Assembly (NCBI GenBank): GCA_943325035.2
Contig: CALPNW020000008.1
Location: forward strand, 1 to 36,866
Direction: 5' to 3'
DNA: 36,866 bases
DNA from: Sphingobacterium thalpophilum
GTDB lineage: Bacteria; Bacteroidota; Bacteroidia; Chitinophagales; Chitinophagaceae
This document shows positions 27,807 to 36,866 of the stretch, piece by piece (the stretch's first letter is position 1; the number at the start of each line of letters is the position of its first letter). The position numbers were made by a program, and so were the translations under genes. The notes below the pieces were generated by a model that was given only the letters and a program-made list of their open reading frames with translations, searched no databases and was not told where the DNA came from.

Positions 27807-29468
27807 ATGCCTTTTTCATCTGCTCCCGTAAATTTTACTTTATCCGTTAATCTGGTGGATATCCCCGGAAAATCGATCTACCCTGCCCGCATTGTTGTTG
27901 ACAATGGCATTATCAGCTCCATTAACCGGGTAAGTGAAAATGAAATCACCACTGAGGGATATCTGCTACCCGGTTTCATAGACAGTCATGTACATATAGA
28001 AAGCAGTATGCTCATTCCAAGTGAATTTGCTAAACTGGCGGTGGTTCATGGTACCGTTGGAACGGTAAGTGATCCGCATGAGATCGCCAATGTTTGTGGC
28101 ATGGAGGGCATAGAGTTCATGATTGATAACGGCAGTAAAGTTCCGTTCAAATTTAACTTCGGCGCCCCAAGCTGTGTACCTGCTACCATTTTTGAAACTG
28201 CAGGTGCTGCAATTACCAGCCAGGATATTGAAGTACTGATCAATAGAAAGGAGATCAGGTACCTCAGCGAAATGATGAACTTTCCGGGGGTACTGTACAA
28301 GGATGAGGAAGTGATGAAAAAAATAGCAGCAACGCACAAGGCAGGCAAGCCGGTAGACGGACACGCTCCCGGCTTAAGAGGCGAACTGGCCAAACAATAC
28401 ATTGAAGCCGGCATATCTACCGATCACGAATGCTTTACTATAGAAGAAGCCCTGGATAAACTGGAATATGGCATGAAGATCATTATCCGCGAAGGCAGTG
28501 CGGCCAAAAATTTTGAGGCCCTGATTGACCTGCTCGAAGATCATCCGGACATGGTGATGTTCTGCAGCGATGATAAACACCCCGATAGTCTGGCAGATGG
28601 CCATATCAATCAGCTCTGCGCCAGAGCAATTGCAAAAGGAATTGATCTGTACAAAGTGTTGCAGGCCGCTTGTATCAACCCGGTGAAACACTATCAATTA
28701 GACATTGGCCTGTTAAAAGTGGGTGATCCTGCGGATTTTATTATTGCACAGGATCTGATTGATTTTAAAATCAGTCAGACATATATTAATGGACAGGCTT
28801 TACTAAAAGACGGAAAATCATTGATCAGTTCTGTAGAAAGCAGCCACATCAACCAGTTCAGTTGCCAGCCGGTTAGCGCTGCGGAGTTGGCAATCCCGAT
28901 GAATGAATACCCCTCATCCGATGGCAGGATTCCTGTAATAGAGGCGCTGGACGGACAGCTGATCACCAATAAGATATATGAATCCGGCAAATCGGATGGT
29001 ACACACTGGATTGCAGATACCGAAAATGATCTCTTGAAAATGGTGGTGGTGAACCGTTACAATAATGCCCCGATTGCAAAATGTTTCATTAAAAATTTCG
29101 GGTTCGCCGCCGGGGCAATTGCTTCTACTGTTGCACATGATAGTCACAATATAGTAGCCGTTGGAGCAGATGACGAAGCACTGGCAAATGCTATCAATCT
29201 GGTAATTGCAGCAAAGGGTGGGGTGAGTTGTGTAAATGGAGAAGCAATGGAACTGCTATTGCCACTTCCTGTTGCCGGACTCATGAGTTCAGAAGACGGG
29301 TATGCGGTTGCAGCAAAATATACGGCTATCGACACAATGGCAAAATCACTGGGGTCAAAGCTTTCCGCGCCTTTCATGACACTGAGCTTTATGGCATTGC
29401 TGGTTATTCCACACCTGAAACTGAGCGACAAGGGCTTGTTCGACGGCGATCATTTTCAGTTTGTATAA
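27807..29468 (+). CDS. ade: adenine deaminase
   Basis: LPGFIDSHVHIESSMLIPSEFAKLAVVHGTVGTVSDPHEIANV; DGHAPGL; STDHECFTIEEAL; FCSDDKHP; VNRYNNAPIAKCFIKNFG. Confidence 0.95.
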   Translation: MPFSSAPVNFTLSVNLVDIPGKSIYPARIVVDNGIISSINRVSENEITTEGYLLPGFIDSHVHIESSMLIPSEFAKLAVVHGTVGTVSDPHEIANVCGMEGIEFMIDNGSKVPFKFNFGAPSCVPATIFETAGAAITSQDIEVLINRKEIRYLSEMMNFPGVLYKDEEVMKKIAATHKAGKPVDGHAPGLRGELAKQYIEAGISTDHECFTIEEALDKLEYGMKIIIREGSAAKNFEALIDLLEDHPDMVMFCSDDKHPDSLADGHINQLCARAIAKGIDLYKVLQAACINPVKHYQLDIGLLKVGDPADFIIAQDLIDFKISQTYINGQALLKDGKSLISSVESSHINQFSCQPVSAAELAIPMNEYPSSDGRIPVIEALDGQLITNKIYESGKSDGTHWIADTENDLLKMVVVNRYNNAPIAKCFIKNFGFAAGAIASTVAHDSHNIVAVGADDEALANAINLVIAAKGGVSCVNGEAMELLLPLPVAGLMSSEDGYAVAAKYTAIDTMAKSLGSKLSAPFMTLSFMALLVIPHLKLSDKGLFDGDHFQFV

Positions 29469-29476
29469 GCCCTTCC

Positions 29477-29896
29477 TTAATCCGCTGTACCGGCCTTCAA
29501 TACCAGCACTGCAACACTATCTGTTCCCTTGGGAGCAAAGTATTTTGTTTTGAATTGAATGGTTTGCCCCGGACTGATTTTTTCATAAATAGTTTCAGCT
29601 ACTTCATCCAGCTTAACACCGGTTTTACTGAAAAAAGAAAGCTTTAATGCTATATTCTTGTATGCGGCTACCGTTGCGCTATTGGAAATAGTGCCTTTTA
29701 CCACCGTTTGTCCGAACAGATTTTTTCGGTCTTTGGTTTCTACCACCAGAAACCGGGACGGATTCTTCCTTTCTTTTTCCTCCAGTGTTTCCTTGACCAC
29801 TTCATAGCTTTTGGCATCAAATGACTGTTCTTTATTGCCATTCTTACAAGCGTTTAGCAGCACTAAAAGGGAAAAAACAACGATGATTTTTTTCAT
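29477..29896 (-). CDS. hypothetical lipoprotein
   Basis: MKKIIVVFSLLVLLNACKNGNKEQ signal peptide with lipobox LLNAC; soluble beta-type domain. Start placed at 29896. Confidence 0.78.
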   Translation of the reverse strand: MKKIIVVFSLLVLLNACKNGNKEQSFDAKSYEVVKETLEEKERKNPSRFLVVETKDRKNLFGQTVVKGTISNSATVAAYKNIALKLSFFSKTGVKLDEVAETIYEKISPGQTIQFKTKYFAPKGTDSVAVLVLKAGTAD

Positions 29897-29993
29897 ATCC
29901 CAATTTAAACAAATAATTCCACTCTGCAGCTGGCCGGAACACCCGGTAACTGTTAAGCCCGAAAGCCTTATTTTCGCAAAACAAACAAGAATC

Positions 29994-30647
29994 ATGGTAA
30001 TCAATCTGAGTGAACAACATAGTCTGATGAGTAACTGGGTAGCCGAACTGAGACATACTGAAGTGCAGGAAGACCGGATGCGTTTTCGCAGGAATCTGGA
30101 AAGAATCGGCGAAGTAGCAGCCTATGAAATCAGTAAAATACTTCCCTGGAAAACACAGGAAACGCCTACCCCGCTGGGAACGCACGAAAGCAAAGTGCTG
30201 GAAAGTCAACCGGTGCTGGCAACCATCTTACGTGCAGGCTTGCCTTTACACAACGGCATGCTCAACTATTTCGACAAAGCAGATAATGCCTTTATTTCGG
30301 CCTACAGAAAACACCACCGCGATGGCAGTTTTGAAATCAGTATGGAATACATAAGTTGTCCGGTGCTTGAGAACCGGATACTGATCATCAGCGACCCGAT
30401 GCTGGCCACAGGAGCTTCTATTATAAAAACAATTCAGTACCTGAAAGACCTGGGGAATCCTGCTGCGATACATGTAGTGGTTGCCATTGCCTGTACGGTA
30501 GGAATTGAATCTATTCACCGCGATTGCGGCGATGAGATCACCATCTGGTGCGGAGATATTGATGATGAACTCACCGCAAAAGGATATATTGTACCCGGCT
30601 TAGGCGATGCCGGAGATCTTGCCTATGGCGTTAAAATTCAAAGCTAA
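29994..30647 (+). CDS. upp: uracil phosphoribosyltransferase
   Basis: MVINLSEQHSLMSNWVAELRHTEVQ; LATILRAGLPLHNGML; ISDPMLATGASIIKTIQYL PRPP-binding motif; start at 29994 not 29811. Confidence 0.94.
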   Translation: MVINLSEQHSLMSNWVAELRHTEVQEDRMRFRRNLERIGEVAAYEISKILPWKTQETPTPLGTHESKVLESQPVLATILRAGLPLHNGMLNYFDKADNAFISAYRKHHRDGSFEISMEYISCPVLENRILIISDPMLATGASIIKTIQYLKDLGNPAAIHVVVAIACTVGIESIHRDCGDEITIWCGDIDDELTAKGYIVPGLGDAGDLAYGVKIQS

Positions 30648-30695
30648 ATCCAATTCCCCCTGCTTAAAGAGATCATTATAGCAATCCAGGCCTAT

Positions 30696-31424
30696 TTGCA
30701 GGCCCACCGTTTTATTAAAGAAAATAAACTGTGGAAATGGATCATTATACCCGGTATACTCTATGCATTGCTCTGTTGGTTTGGGATGTACTATTTCAGC
30801 AGCACCTCGAGTAATTTTATTGAATGGATCTCTTTAAAGACCGGCCTTAAAAGCTGGCTGGATAAGGAAGACAGTGGTATCATGGGGTTTCTTTTTACCA
30901 TGGGTGGGCTGATCATGTGGCTTGTATTAATGTTGTTTTATTTCTCGTTGTTTAAATACCTTTTTCTTATAGTAGCCTCTCCGTTATTTGCCTTTCTCAG
31001 CGAAAAAACAGAAGCCATCATGGAAGGCAAAGAATACCCTTTCAACCTTGTTCAGTACGGAAAAGATATTCTGCGGGGCATCCGGCTGGCTGCACGGAAT
31101 GGACTGTGGCAAACGGTTTACATCATCAGCATTGTGATACTCAGTTTAATTCCGTTAGTAGGATGGCTTACCCCACTGCTGGCAATCATTATAGAATGTT
31201 ATTATTATGGTTTCTCTATGCTCGATTACAGCATGGAACGCAAACAAAAATCTGCACAGGAAAGTATCTTTTTCATCAGTTCACACAAAGGACTTGCCAT
31301 TGGCAATGGAATGGGCTTCTTTTTCATGCACCTGATTCCGGTGCTTGGATGGATCCTTGCGCCCACCTATGCAGTAGTAGCTGCCACATTAAGCATCTAT
31401 CCGCTCAAACAACAATCCATATGA
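30696..31424 (+). CDS. EI24 domain-containing (CysZ-like) membrane protein; true start possibly upstream at 30660 (CTG)
   Basis: Multi-TM protein with HRFIKENKLWKWIIIPGILYALL and GWLTPLLAIIIECYYYGFSMLDYSMER. ORF-track M at 30696 is a TTG. Confidence 0.82.
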   Translation: MQAHRFIKENKLWKWIIIPGILYALLCWFGMYYFSSTSSNFIEWISLKTGLKSWLDKEDSGIMGFLFTMGGLIMWLVLMLFYFSLFKYLFLIVASPLFAFLSEKTEAIMEGKEYPFNLVQYGKDILRGIRLAARNGLWQTVYIISIVILSLIPLVGWLTPLLAIIIECYYYGFSMLDYSMERKQKSAQESIFFISSHKGLAIGNGMGFFFMHLIPVLGWILAPTYAVVAATLSIYPLKQQSI

Positions 31425-32122
31425 AGCCAGGAAAAGTTTATTTAATACCTACAGTGATTCATGAAGATGCGCTGCAAACAGTTCCCCCTTATATATTGGA
31501 TGCGGTAAAAAACTGTACCGTATTTTTTGTTGAAACAGAAAAAACCACCCGTCGTTTCTTTAAAAAACTCTGGAAGGAAATGGTGATCGATGACTACAGA
31601 TGGTACACCATCCATAAAGCAGAAGATGCTGTAAAAAAATCCTTTATCGAAGAACTGATGAAGGGAAATAATGTGGGTATTGTTAGTGAAGCAGGATGCC
31701 CGGGTATTGCAGATCCCGGACAATTACTGGTTGAAGCCGCACAGCAAAATAATATCACCGTTCAGCCGCTGGTTGGGCCCAGTTCTGTTCTGCTGGCTTT
31801 AATGGCCAGTGGCCTTAACGGACAATGTTTTCAGTTCAATGGCTATTTGCCCATAGATAGTTTTGAAAAAAAGAAAAAAATCAGGGAATTGGAAGCAGAA
31901 TCGGAATTGAAAAAATCTGCCCAGATCTTTATAGAAACACCTTATCGCAACAATCAGTTACTGGCCGATCTGCTGCAGGCCTGCAAGCCCACCACCAATG
32001 TGTGTGTGGCTGTAGATATTACCGGACCCAATGAAAGTATCCGTACTAAAAAAGCCAAAGACTGGATCAGCCAGGTACCGGAGCTCCATAAGATTCCGGT
32101 GATCTTTCTGCTCCAGGCCTGA
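31421..32122 (+). CDS. SAM-dependent methyltransferase, RsmI-like tetrapyrrole methylase fold
   Basis: KVYLIPTVIHEDALQTVPPYILDAVKNCTVFFVETEKTTRRFFKKL; EAGCPGIADPGQLLVEAA; PLVGPSSVLLALMASGLNGQCFQFNGYLP; IFIETPYRNNQLL. ATGA overlap with the upstream gene. Confidence 0.88.
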   Translation: MKPGKVYLIPTVIHEDALQTVPPYILDAVKNCTVFFVETEKTTRRFFKKLWKEMVIDDYRWYTIHKAEDAVKKSFIEELMKGNNVGIVSEAGCPGIADPGQLLVEAAQQNNITVQPLVGPSSVLLALMASGLNGQCFQFNGYLPIDSFEKKKKIRELEAESELKKSAQIFIETPYRNNQLLADLLQACKPTTNVCVAVDITGPNESIRTKKAKDWISQVPELHKIPVIFLLQA

Positions 32123-32128
32123 TAAAAC

Positions 32129-32521
32129 TTATTTCGGCTTAATAATAGTTTCACCGGGCATTCCCCTTATTTCATAAATACTGTCTACAATATAAGACTG
32201 CATGCCCCTCCAGGGTAAAGCTCCCAGGTATCTTTTGTAATGCAGGTTCACTTCCCTGCCCGAATTTTTTTCGAGTAGTTCAGCAACCGATTGATTCACT
32301 ACACTGAAATCAAATTCGTTGCTCTGCACATTGGCCTTAAACCCACTCTGAATAATTTTGCCTTCATAGGTTTTAAACAAAATTCCTTTTTGCTGAAAAG
32401 TATTCAGCTGACCGGCTTTTGTTCCCTCTGCAAAAACAAAATAAAATTTCCAGTACATAACGCCAATGAGAATAACTACAATTACTGTAACAATACTCCA
32501 GATCATTTTTTTCATAGTCAT
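32129..32521 (-). CDS. hypothetical membrane-anchored protein
   Basis: MKKMIWSIVTVIVVILIGVMYWKFYF N-terminal TM, soluble domain; 2 nt from the upstream M28 peptidase gene. Confidence 0.75.
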   Translation of the reverse strand: MTMKKMIWSIVTVIVVILIGVMYWKFYFVFAEGTKAGQLNTFQQKGILFKTYEGKIIQSGFKANVQSNEFDFSVVNQSVAELLEKNSGREVNLHYKRYLGALPWRGMQSYIVDSIYEIRGMPGETIIKPK

Positions 32522-32523
32522 GA

Positions 32524-33894
32524 TTAAAGTCCGTATTTATCGATCAGGTATAACAATGCAGCCATATTAACCGCTCCCAGATTCAGTTCTCGCTTGTTCA
32601 CATTTTCAAATACATCACTACGGGCATGGTGAATATCAAAATATCGCTGGCCATCCGGAACATATCCTCCCAGGGCCGTACCCATCAGTCTGTTCAAAGG
32701 TCCGATATCGGCTCCGCCTCCACCCATGATCATCCACTCGGTGCCATAGTCTTTTAATAAAGGAAGCCAGGTCTGCACTTTTTGCAATTGCTGCTGGCTC
32801 ATGGTAAATCCAAAACCGCGCGGGGTAAATCCACCCGCATCACTTTCGAGCGCAAATAAATGCTTTTCATTTTTTGCTTTGGCTTCTTCTGCGTATTTAC
32901 TTCCACCTTTCAATCCATTTTCTTCATTGGCAAAAAGCACAAAATGAATACTGCGTTTGGGCTTGTATCCAAGTGCCTTCATGGTACGGAGTATTTCAAT
33001 GGTCTGCACTATTCCTGCACCATCATCATGTGCACCTTCATTCACATCCCAGCTATCCAGGTGTCCTCCAACCGTAATGAATTCGTCCGGAAATTCCGAA
33101 CCGGTTAATTCTGCTACTACATTGTGTCCTACAGCATCCGGTAAAAAATGTCCGTTGGTAGAAATGGATACCTGAAAAGAAGATGTTCTGCTCAGCTCCC
33201 AGACATAATCGGCATCATATCCACCCAGTGCAATTGCCGGGATCTTTGGAAATGAATCATTGTAAGCCATGGCGCCTGTGTGCGGAATATTATCGGTAGC
33301 TTCTGTGAGAGAACGGATCATCACTCCGACTGCTCCGTATTTTGCAGCTCTGCTGGCTCCGTTTCTACGGTACTGTCCTGCTTCTCCGTAAGACTTAAAA
33401 GTTTGTATGTTGGCAGCATTGAATTTGTTGTTGTAATAAACAATCTTGCCTTTCAGCTGGTCTTTTTTTGCTTCCAGCTCATCAAAACCGGATACGGCAA
33501 CTACTTCTGCTGTGATGATTTTACCCCCTGTGCCAATAGAATTGCCCAGTGCCACCACATCGAGTGTACGGACTGTTTTCTTATTATTGATCCCAACAAT
33601 GGATGCCTGGTCTTTTCCGCCTCTCTTCCAGTTGGGCATCATACATTCCTGTAAAATAACTTTGTCTGCTCCGGCAGCCTTTAAAGCAACTGCACCCCAC
33701 TCAACCGCTTTGGTAAACTGAGGAGAGCCTGCTAACCGGCCACCAATTCCCTTCGTGAGCTCGCGAAGTAAATCGTGTGCACGACCGTTTTTCATGATCT
33801 CATCCGAAAGTTGTTTTATAAAAACAGAATCGGTATTGGTTTGAGCCTGCATAAAAAGCGGGCAAAGCAATACAAGCAGAATGATTTTTTTCAT
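32524..33894 (-). CDS. secreted M28 family metallopeptidase
   Basis: Signal peptide MKKIILLVLLCPLFMQAQ; VGGHLDSWDVNEGAHDDGAGIVQTIEIL; ANEENGLKGGSKYAEE; zinc-ligand pattern of M28. Confidence 0.93.
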   Translation of the reverse strand: MKKIILLVLLCPLFMQAQTNTDSVFIKQLSDEIMKNGRAHDLLRELTKGIGGRLAGSPQFTKAVEWGAVALKAAGADKVILQECMMPNWKRGGKDQASIVGINNKKTVRTLDVVALGNSIGTGGKIITAEVVAVSGFDELEAKKDQLKGKIVYYNNKFNAANIQTFKSYGEAGQYRRNGASRAAKYGAVGVMIRSLTEATDNIPHTGAMAYNDSFPKIPAIALGGYDADYVWELSRTSSFQVSISTNGHFLPDAVGHNVVAELTGSEFPDEFITVGGHLDSWDVNEGAHDDGAGIVQTIEILRTMKALGYKPKRSIHFVLFANEENGLKGGSKYAEEAKAKNEKHLFALESDAGGFTPRGFGFTMSQQQLQKVQTWLPLLKDYGTEWMIMGGGGADIGPLNRLMGTALGGYVPDGQRYFDIHHARSDVFENVNKRELNLGAVNMAALLYLIDKYGL

Positions 33895-34028
33895 GTAAGA
33901 CTATTTGTGGGAAATATATTTAAAGGCCAAGTTAACCAATTGTTGCATTTATACCGCACCTCCTTCCAAAAAGAACATAATCAGAAATTAGTTGTTAATT
34001 GCATATTACTAATTTTAAACAACTCATT

Positions 34029-35156
34029 ATGCGTATCGGAATTGTGTGTTACCCGACTTTTGGGGGAAGTGGTGTGTTGGCGACTGAGTTGGGAAAAGCC
34101 CTGGCAGATGAAGGCCATCAGGTTCATTTTATCACCTACCAGCAACCGGTACGGTTAAATGTTTTCAATACCAATATTTTTTACCATGAAGTAAGGGTTC
34201 CTACCTATCCCTTGTTCGATTATCCCCCGTATGAAGTGGCTTTAGCCAGCACCATGGTTGATGTGATCATGAATCACGACCTGGACCTTTTGCATGTACA
34301 CTATGCCATTCCACACGCATCTGCAGCCTATATGGCCCGTCAGATTGTAAAAAAGAAAATTGGCCGTCATGTGCCCTTTATTACCACTTTACATGGAACG
34401 GATATTACATTGGTAGGAAAAGATAAAACATACGAGCCAGTAGTTACTTTTTCAATTAATGAAAGCGATGCCATTACTGCTGTATCTAAAAATCTGCGTG
34501 ATGAAACCTACCAGTCTTTTGCCATTGAGAAAGACATTGAGGTCATTTACAACTTTGTAGATGTAGCCCGCTTCAATAAAAAGCCCATCAATGCATTCCG
34601 GAAAGTGATTGCTCCCAACGGGGAAAAGATTCTGATGCATGCCTCTAATTTCAGAAAAGTAAAAAGAGTAACGGATGTCATTGAAATATTTGCAGTTGTG
34701 CGCAAAGAAGTTCCTTCTAAGTTATTGATGGTGGGTGATGGCCCTGAAAGACACAGTTGCGAAGAGCTTGCCAGAGACCTTGGCGTGGTAGATGATATCC
34801 GGTTTTTAGGCAAACAGGAACAGATGGAAGATATTCTGGCGGTAAGTGATGTATTCCTTCTGCCCTCTGAATATGAAAGTTTTGGTTTGGCCGCTCTGGA
34901 GGCAATGGCAGCAAGATCTGTTGTGATCAGTACCAATGCAGGCGGGCTTGGAGAAATCAATCTTCATGGGAAAACCGGCTATATGGCCAATGTGGGTGAT
35001 GTTAAATCGATGAGCGGATTTGCCATTGAACTATTAAAAAGCGAAAGCAAACTGGAAGCCATGAAGGAAGCCGCTTATCAGCAGGCATTGGAATTTGATA
35101 TCAAAAAAATCATTCCGGTATATGAAGCCCTTTACGGAAGATTCTGCAGAATGTAA
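34029..35156 (+). CDS. bshA: N-acetyl-alpha-D-glucosaminyl L-malate synthase BshA (bacillithiol biosynthesis)
   Basis: MRIGIVCYPTFGGSGVLATELGKALADEGHQVHFITYQQPVRL; TTLHGTDITLVGKD; NFRKVKRVTDVIEIF; LLPSEYESFGLAALEAMA; GT4 fold. Confidence 0.93.
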   Translation: MRIGIVCYPTFGGSGVLATELGKALADEGHQVHFITYQQPVRLNVFNTNIFYHEVRVPTYPLFDYPPYEVALASTMVDVIMNHDLDLLHVHYAIPHASAAYMARQIVKKKIGRHVPFITTLHGTDITLVGKDKTYEPVVTFSINESDAITAVSKNLRDETYQSFAIEKDIEVIYNFVDVARFNKKPINAFRKVIAPNGEKILMHASNFRKVKRVTDVIEIFAVVRKEVPSKLLMVGDGPERHSCEELARDLGVVDDIRFLGKQEQMEDILAVSDVFLLPSEYESFGLAALEAMAARSVVISTNAGGLGEINLHGKTGYMANVGDVKSMSGFAIELLKSESKLEAMKEAAYQQALEFDIKKIIPVYEALYGRFCRM

Positions 35157-36343
35157 TTACCCGTAATTTCATTAATACTTTTCAGAATAATATCACAGAG
35201 ATCATTCAGCTGATGATCTGTAGAAATCAATGGTGGTGCAATTCTGAGCCGGTCCGGGGCAAAGAGGAACCAGTCCGTAACCAGTCCGTTCTCTACGCAT
35301 CTGTGAATAACAGACTGCGCGGTTTCATTGGTTGCAAATTGTAACGAAGCCCATAATCCATGATGATTCACCGATATGATGGCAGGATGTTGTAATCGTT
35401 TTAAAAGCAATTGTTCTTTTTGTTCAGTCTGTTCCATCCATCCGCCTTTCACCAATACTTCAAAAGCTGCTTTACCTGCTGCGCAGGAAACAGGATGCCC
35501 CCCGAATGTGGTGATATGGCCCAGTACAGGATCATGCGTTAACTGGTTCATCATTGCCGCAGAGGAAATGAATGCGCCCAATGGCATTCCTCCGCCCAGC
35601 GCTTTACCCAGTAATAATATATCAGGTACGATTTCAAATTGTTCAAAAGCCCATAGGGAACCCGTTCTGCCAAAACCGGCTTGTATTTCATCCAGGATCA
35701 GAAGTACCCCCTGTTCGGTACACTTTCTGCGAACAGCCTGTATCCATTCTCTGGAAGGTGACAGGATGCCGCTTTCCGCCTGCACCGTTTCCATCAGCAC
35801 ACAGGCAGTCCGGTTATCAATGGCTGCCAGCAGTTCATCGCTTCCATACTCTAAATGCGCAATGTCCGGTAATAAAGGGCGGAACGCATTTCTCCAGTAT
35901 TCATCCCCCATCACACTCAGCGAGCCCTGCGTACTTCCATGATAAGCTTTATTACAGGCAATTATTTTAGTTCGGTTACTTACCCGCTTTGCCAGCTTCA
36001 TAGCACCCTCTGTTGCTTCTGAACCACTATTGGTAAAATAAACGCAGTTCAGCTGGGCGGGCAGGTATTGGGCCAGCAGGGACGCATAAGCTACCTGTGG
36101 AGACTCTATGAATTCACCGTATACAATTACATGCATATAGGCCGCGGCCTGATCCTGCACGGCCTTAATTACTTCGGGATTGCTGTGGCCGATATTACAG
36201 ACACTGAATCCGGAAATTCCGTCTATATAGCGTTTACCGGCGGTGTCCCATAAATAGATCCCTTCTGCCCTTGCCATTTCAATTCCAATGGGCTTGGGGG
36301 AAGTTTGAGCAACATGAGAGAGAAATAATTGCCGGTTATTCAT
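35132..36343 (-). CDS. class III (PLP-dependent) aminotransferase, aspartate aminotransferase family
   Basis: YIDGISGFSVCNIGHSNPEV; TNSGSEATEGAMKLAKR; LILDEIQAGFGRTGSLWAFE; LLGKALGGGMPLGAFI (PLP Lys); TTFGGHPVSCAAG. Confidence 0.95.
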   Translation of the reverse strand: MNNRQLFLSHVAQTSPKPIGIEMARAEGIYLWDTAGKRYIDGISGFSVCNIGHSNPEVIKAVQDQAAAYMHVIVYGEFIESPQVAYASLLAQYLPAQLNCVYFTNSGSEATEGAMKLAKRVSNRTKIIACNKAYHGSTQGSLSVMGDEYWRNAFRPLLPDIAHLEYGSDELLAAIDNRTACVLMETVQAESGILSPSREWIQAVRRKCTEQGVLLILDEIQAGFGRTGSLWAFEQFEIVPDILLLGKALGGGMPLGAFISSAAMMNQLTHDPVLGHITTFGGHPVSCAAGKAAFEVLVKGGWMEQTEQKEQLLLKRLQHPAIISVNHHGLWASLQFATNETAQSVIHRCVENGLVTDWFLFAPDRLRIAPPLISTDHQLNDLCDIILKSINEITGNYILQNLP

Positions 36344-36348
36344 TGCGG

Positions 36349-36356
36349 CAAAATTA
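36349..36356 (-). promoter_or_regulatory. -7 element TAATTTTG, 5 nt before the aminotransferase ATG
   Basis: Minus strand TAATTTTGCCGCAATG. Confidence 0.5.
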
Positions 36357-36477
36357 GAGGAAGCTGGCGGATAATTAATAACTTCACTTCCAATTAAGTT
36401 GCCTGAATAAAACCATCCCGTAAAGAAGGATTGATCTTACAGGCATTCCATCAAAAACCTAAAATCTTCAATCTACA

Positions 36478-36866
36478 ATGGCTACTATTTTACCTGTTCT
36501 CGGAAAACATCCTCAATTTGGCAGCAACTGTTTTATTGCTCCAAATGCAACTATTGTAGGTGACGTAGCCATGGGAGATGAATGCAGTGTATGGTTTAAT
36601 GCAGTGATCAGAGGTGATGTGAACTTTATTAAAATAGGCAATACGGTTAATATTCAGGATGGTGCAATTATCCATTGTACGTTTGAGAAGAATCCTACAG
36701 AAATTGGTAACCGTGTATCGATAGGCCATAATGCCATGGTGCATGGATGTACAATTCACGATGATGTATTGATTGGCATGGGGTCGATTGTAATGGACCG
36801 TTGTGTCATTCATTCCAATTCAATTATTGCTGCGGGGGCGGTATTACTGGAAGGTACCATTGTGGA
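36478..36866 (+). CDS. gamma-carbonic anhydrase family protein (partial, runs off the window)
   Basis: MATILPVLGKHPQFGSNCFIAPNATIVGDVAMGDECSVWFNAVIRGDVNFIKIGNTVNIQDGAIIHC...IGHNAMVHGCTIHDDVLIGMGSIV left-handed beta-helix hexapeptides. Not in the ORF track because it has no stop inside the window. Confidence 0.93.
   Translation, partial: MATILPVLGKHPQFGSNCFIAPNATIVGDVAMGDECSVWFNAVIRGDVNFIKIGNTVNIQDGAIIHCTFEKNPTEIGNRVSIGHNAMVHGCTIHDDVLIGMGSIVMDRCVIHSNSIIAAGAVLLEGTIV

Noticed and set aside
29811-29993. N-terminal extension of the upp ORF
   Set aside because: Antisense to the start of the lipoprotein gene; UPRTase homology begins at MVINLSEQHS (29994).
31106-31420. N-terminal 105 codons of the 338-aa ORF track entry 31106-32122
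   Set aside because: Out-of-frame overlap with the EI24 gene; the methylase homology begins at ATG 31421 in the typical ATGA overlap.
35376-35942. 188-aa plus-strand ORF within the aminotransferase gene
   Set aside because: Antisense shadow ORF opposite strongly conserved PLP-enzyme motifs.
36490-36813. 107-aa minus-strand ORF at the right edge
   Set aside because: Opposite a clear gamma-carbonic anhydrase hexapeptide-repeat CDS that is open to the window edge.
1-36866. Possible defence, toxin-antitoxin or prophage island
   Set aside because: No integrase, transposase, nuclease/helicase cassette or tRNA-flanked boundary was recognised; gene content is housekeeping throughout.

Overview
This window looks like an ordinary chromosomal segment of a Bacteroidota bacterium, probably Chitinophagaceae-like (inferred from gene content, codon style and TAnnTTTG promoter motifs). 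It carries about 31 intact or partial protein genes, mostly housekeeping: hisS, rlmN, two pseudouridine synthases, dinB, rimM, rpsP, ffh, the primary sigma factor, an LptF/G-type permease, an exported SOD, OsmC, a CDF transporter, an M20 dipeptidase, an S4 protein, trmD, a DUF5916-like protein, a large BNR/VPS10-like protein, adenine deaminase, upp, an EI24-like protein, an RsmI-like methylase, an M28 peptidase, bshA, a class III aminotransferase and a partial gamma-carbonic anhydrase. I saw no CRISPR array, tRNA or rRNA, intact mobile element or defence cassette, and no convincing new multi-gene system. The most interesting signals are: (i) perfect TAnnTTTG -7 boxes placed only 4-5 nt before the start codon of four genes, suggesting leaderless mRNAs; (ii) an ATG-less 77-codon ORF before ade; (iii) a roughly 530-bp decayed or low-complexity interval at 17755-18282; (iv) inverted repeats in the hisS downstream intergenic region; (v) a probable CTG start on the EI24-family gene; (vi) a 25-nt convergent 3' overlap of bshA and the aminotransferase gene. 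All product calls come from reading the translations by eye; no database search was run.
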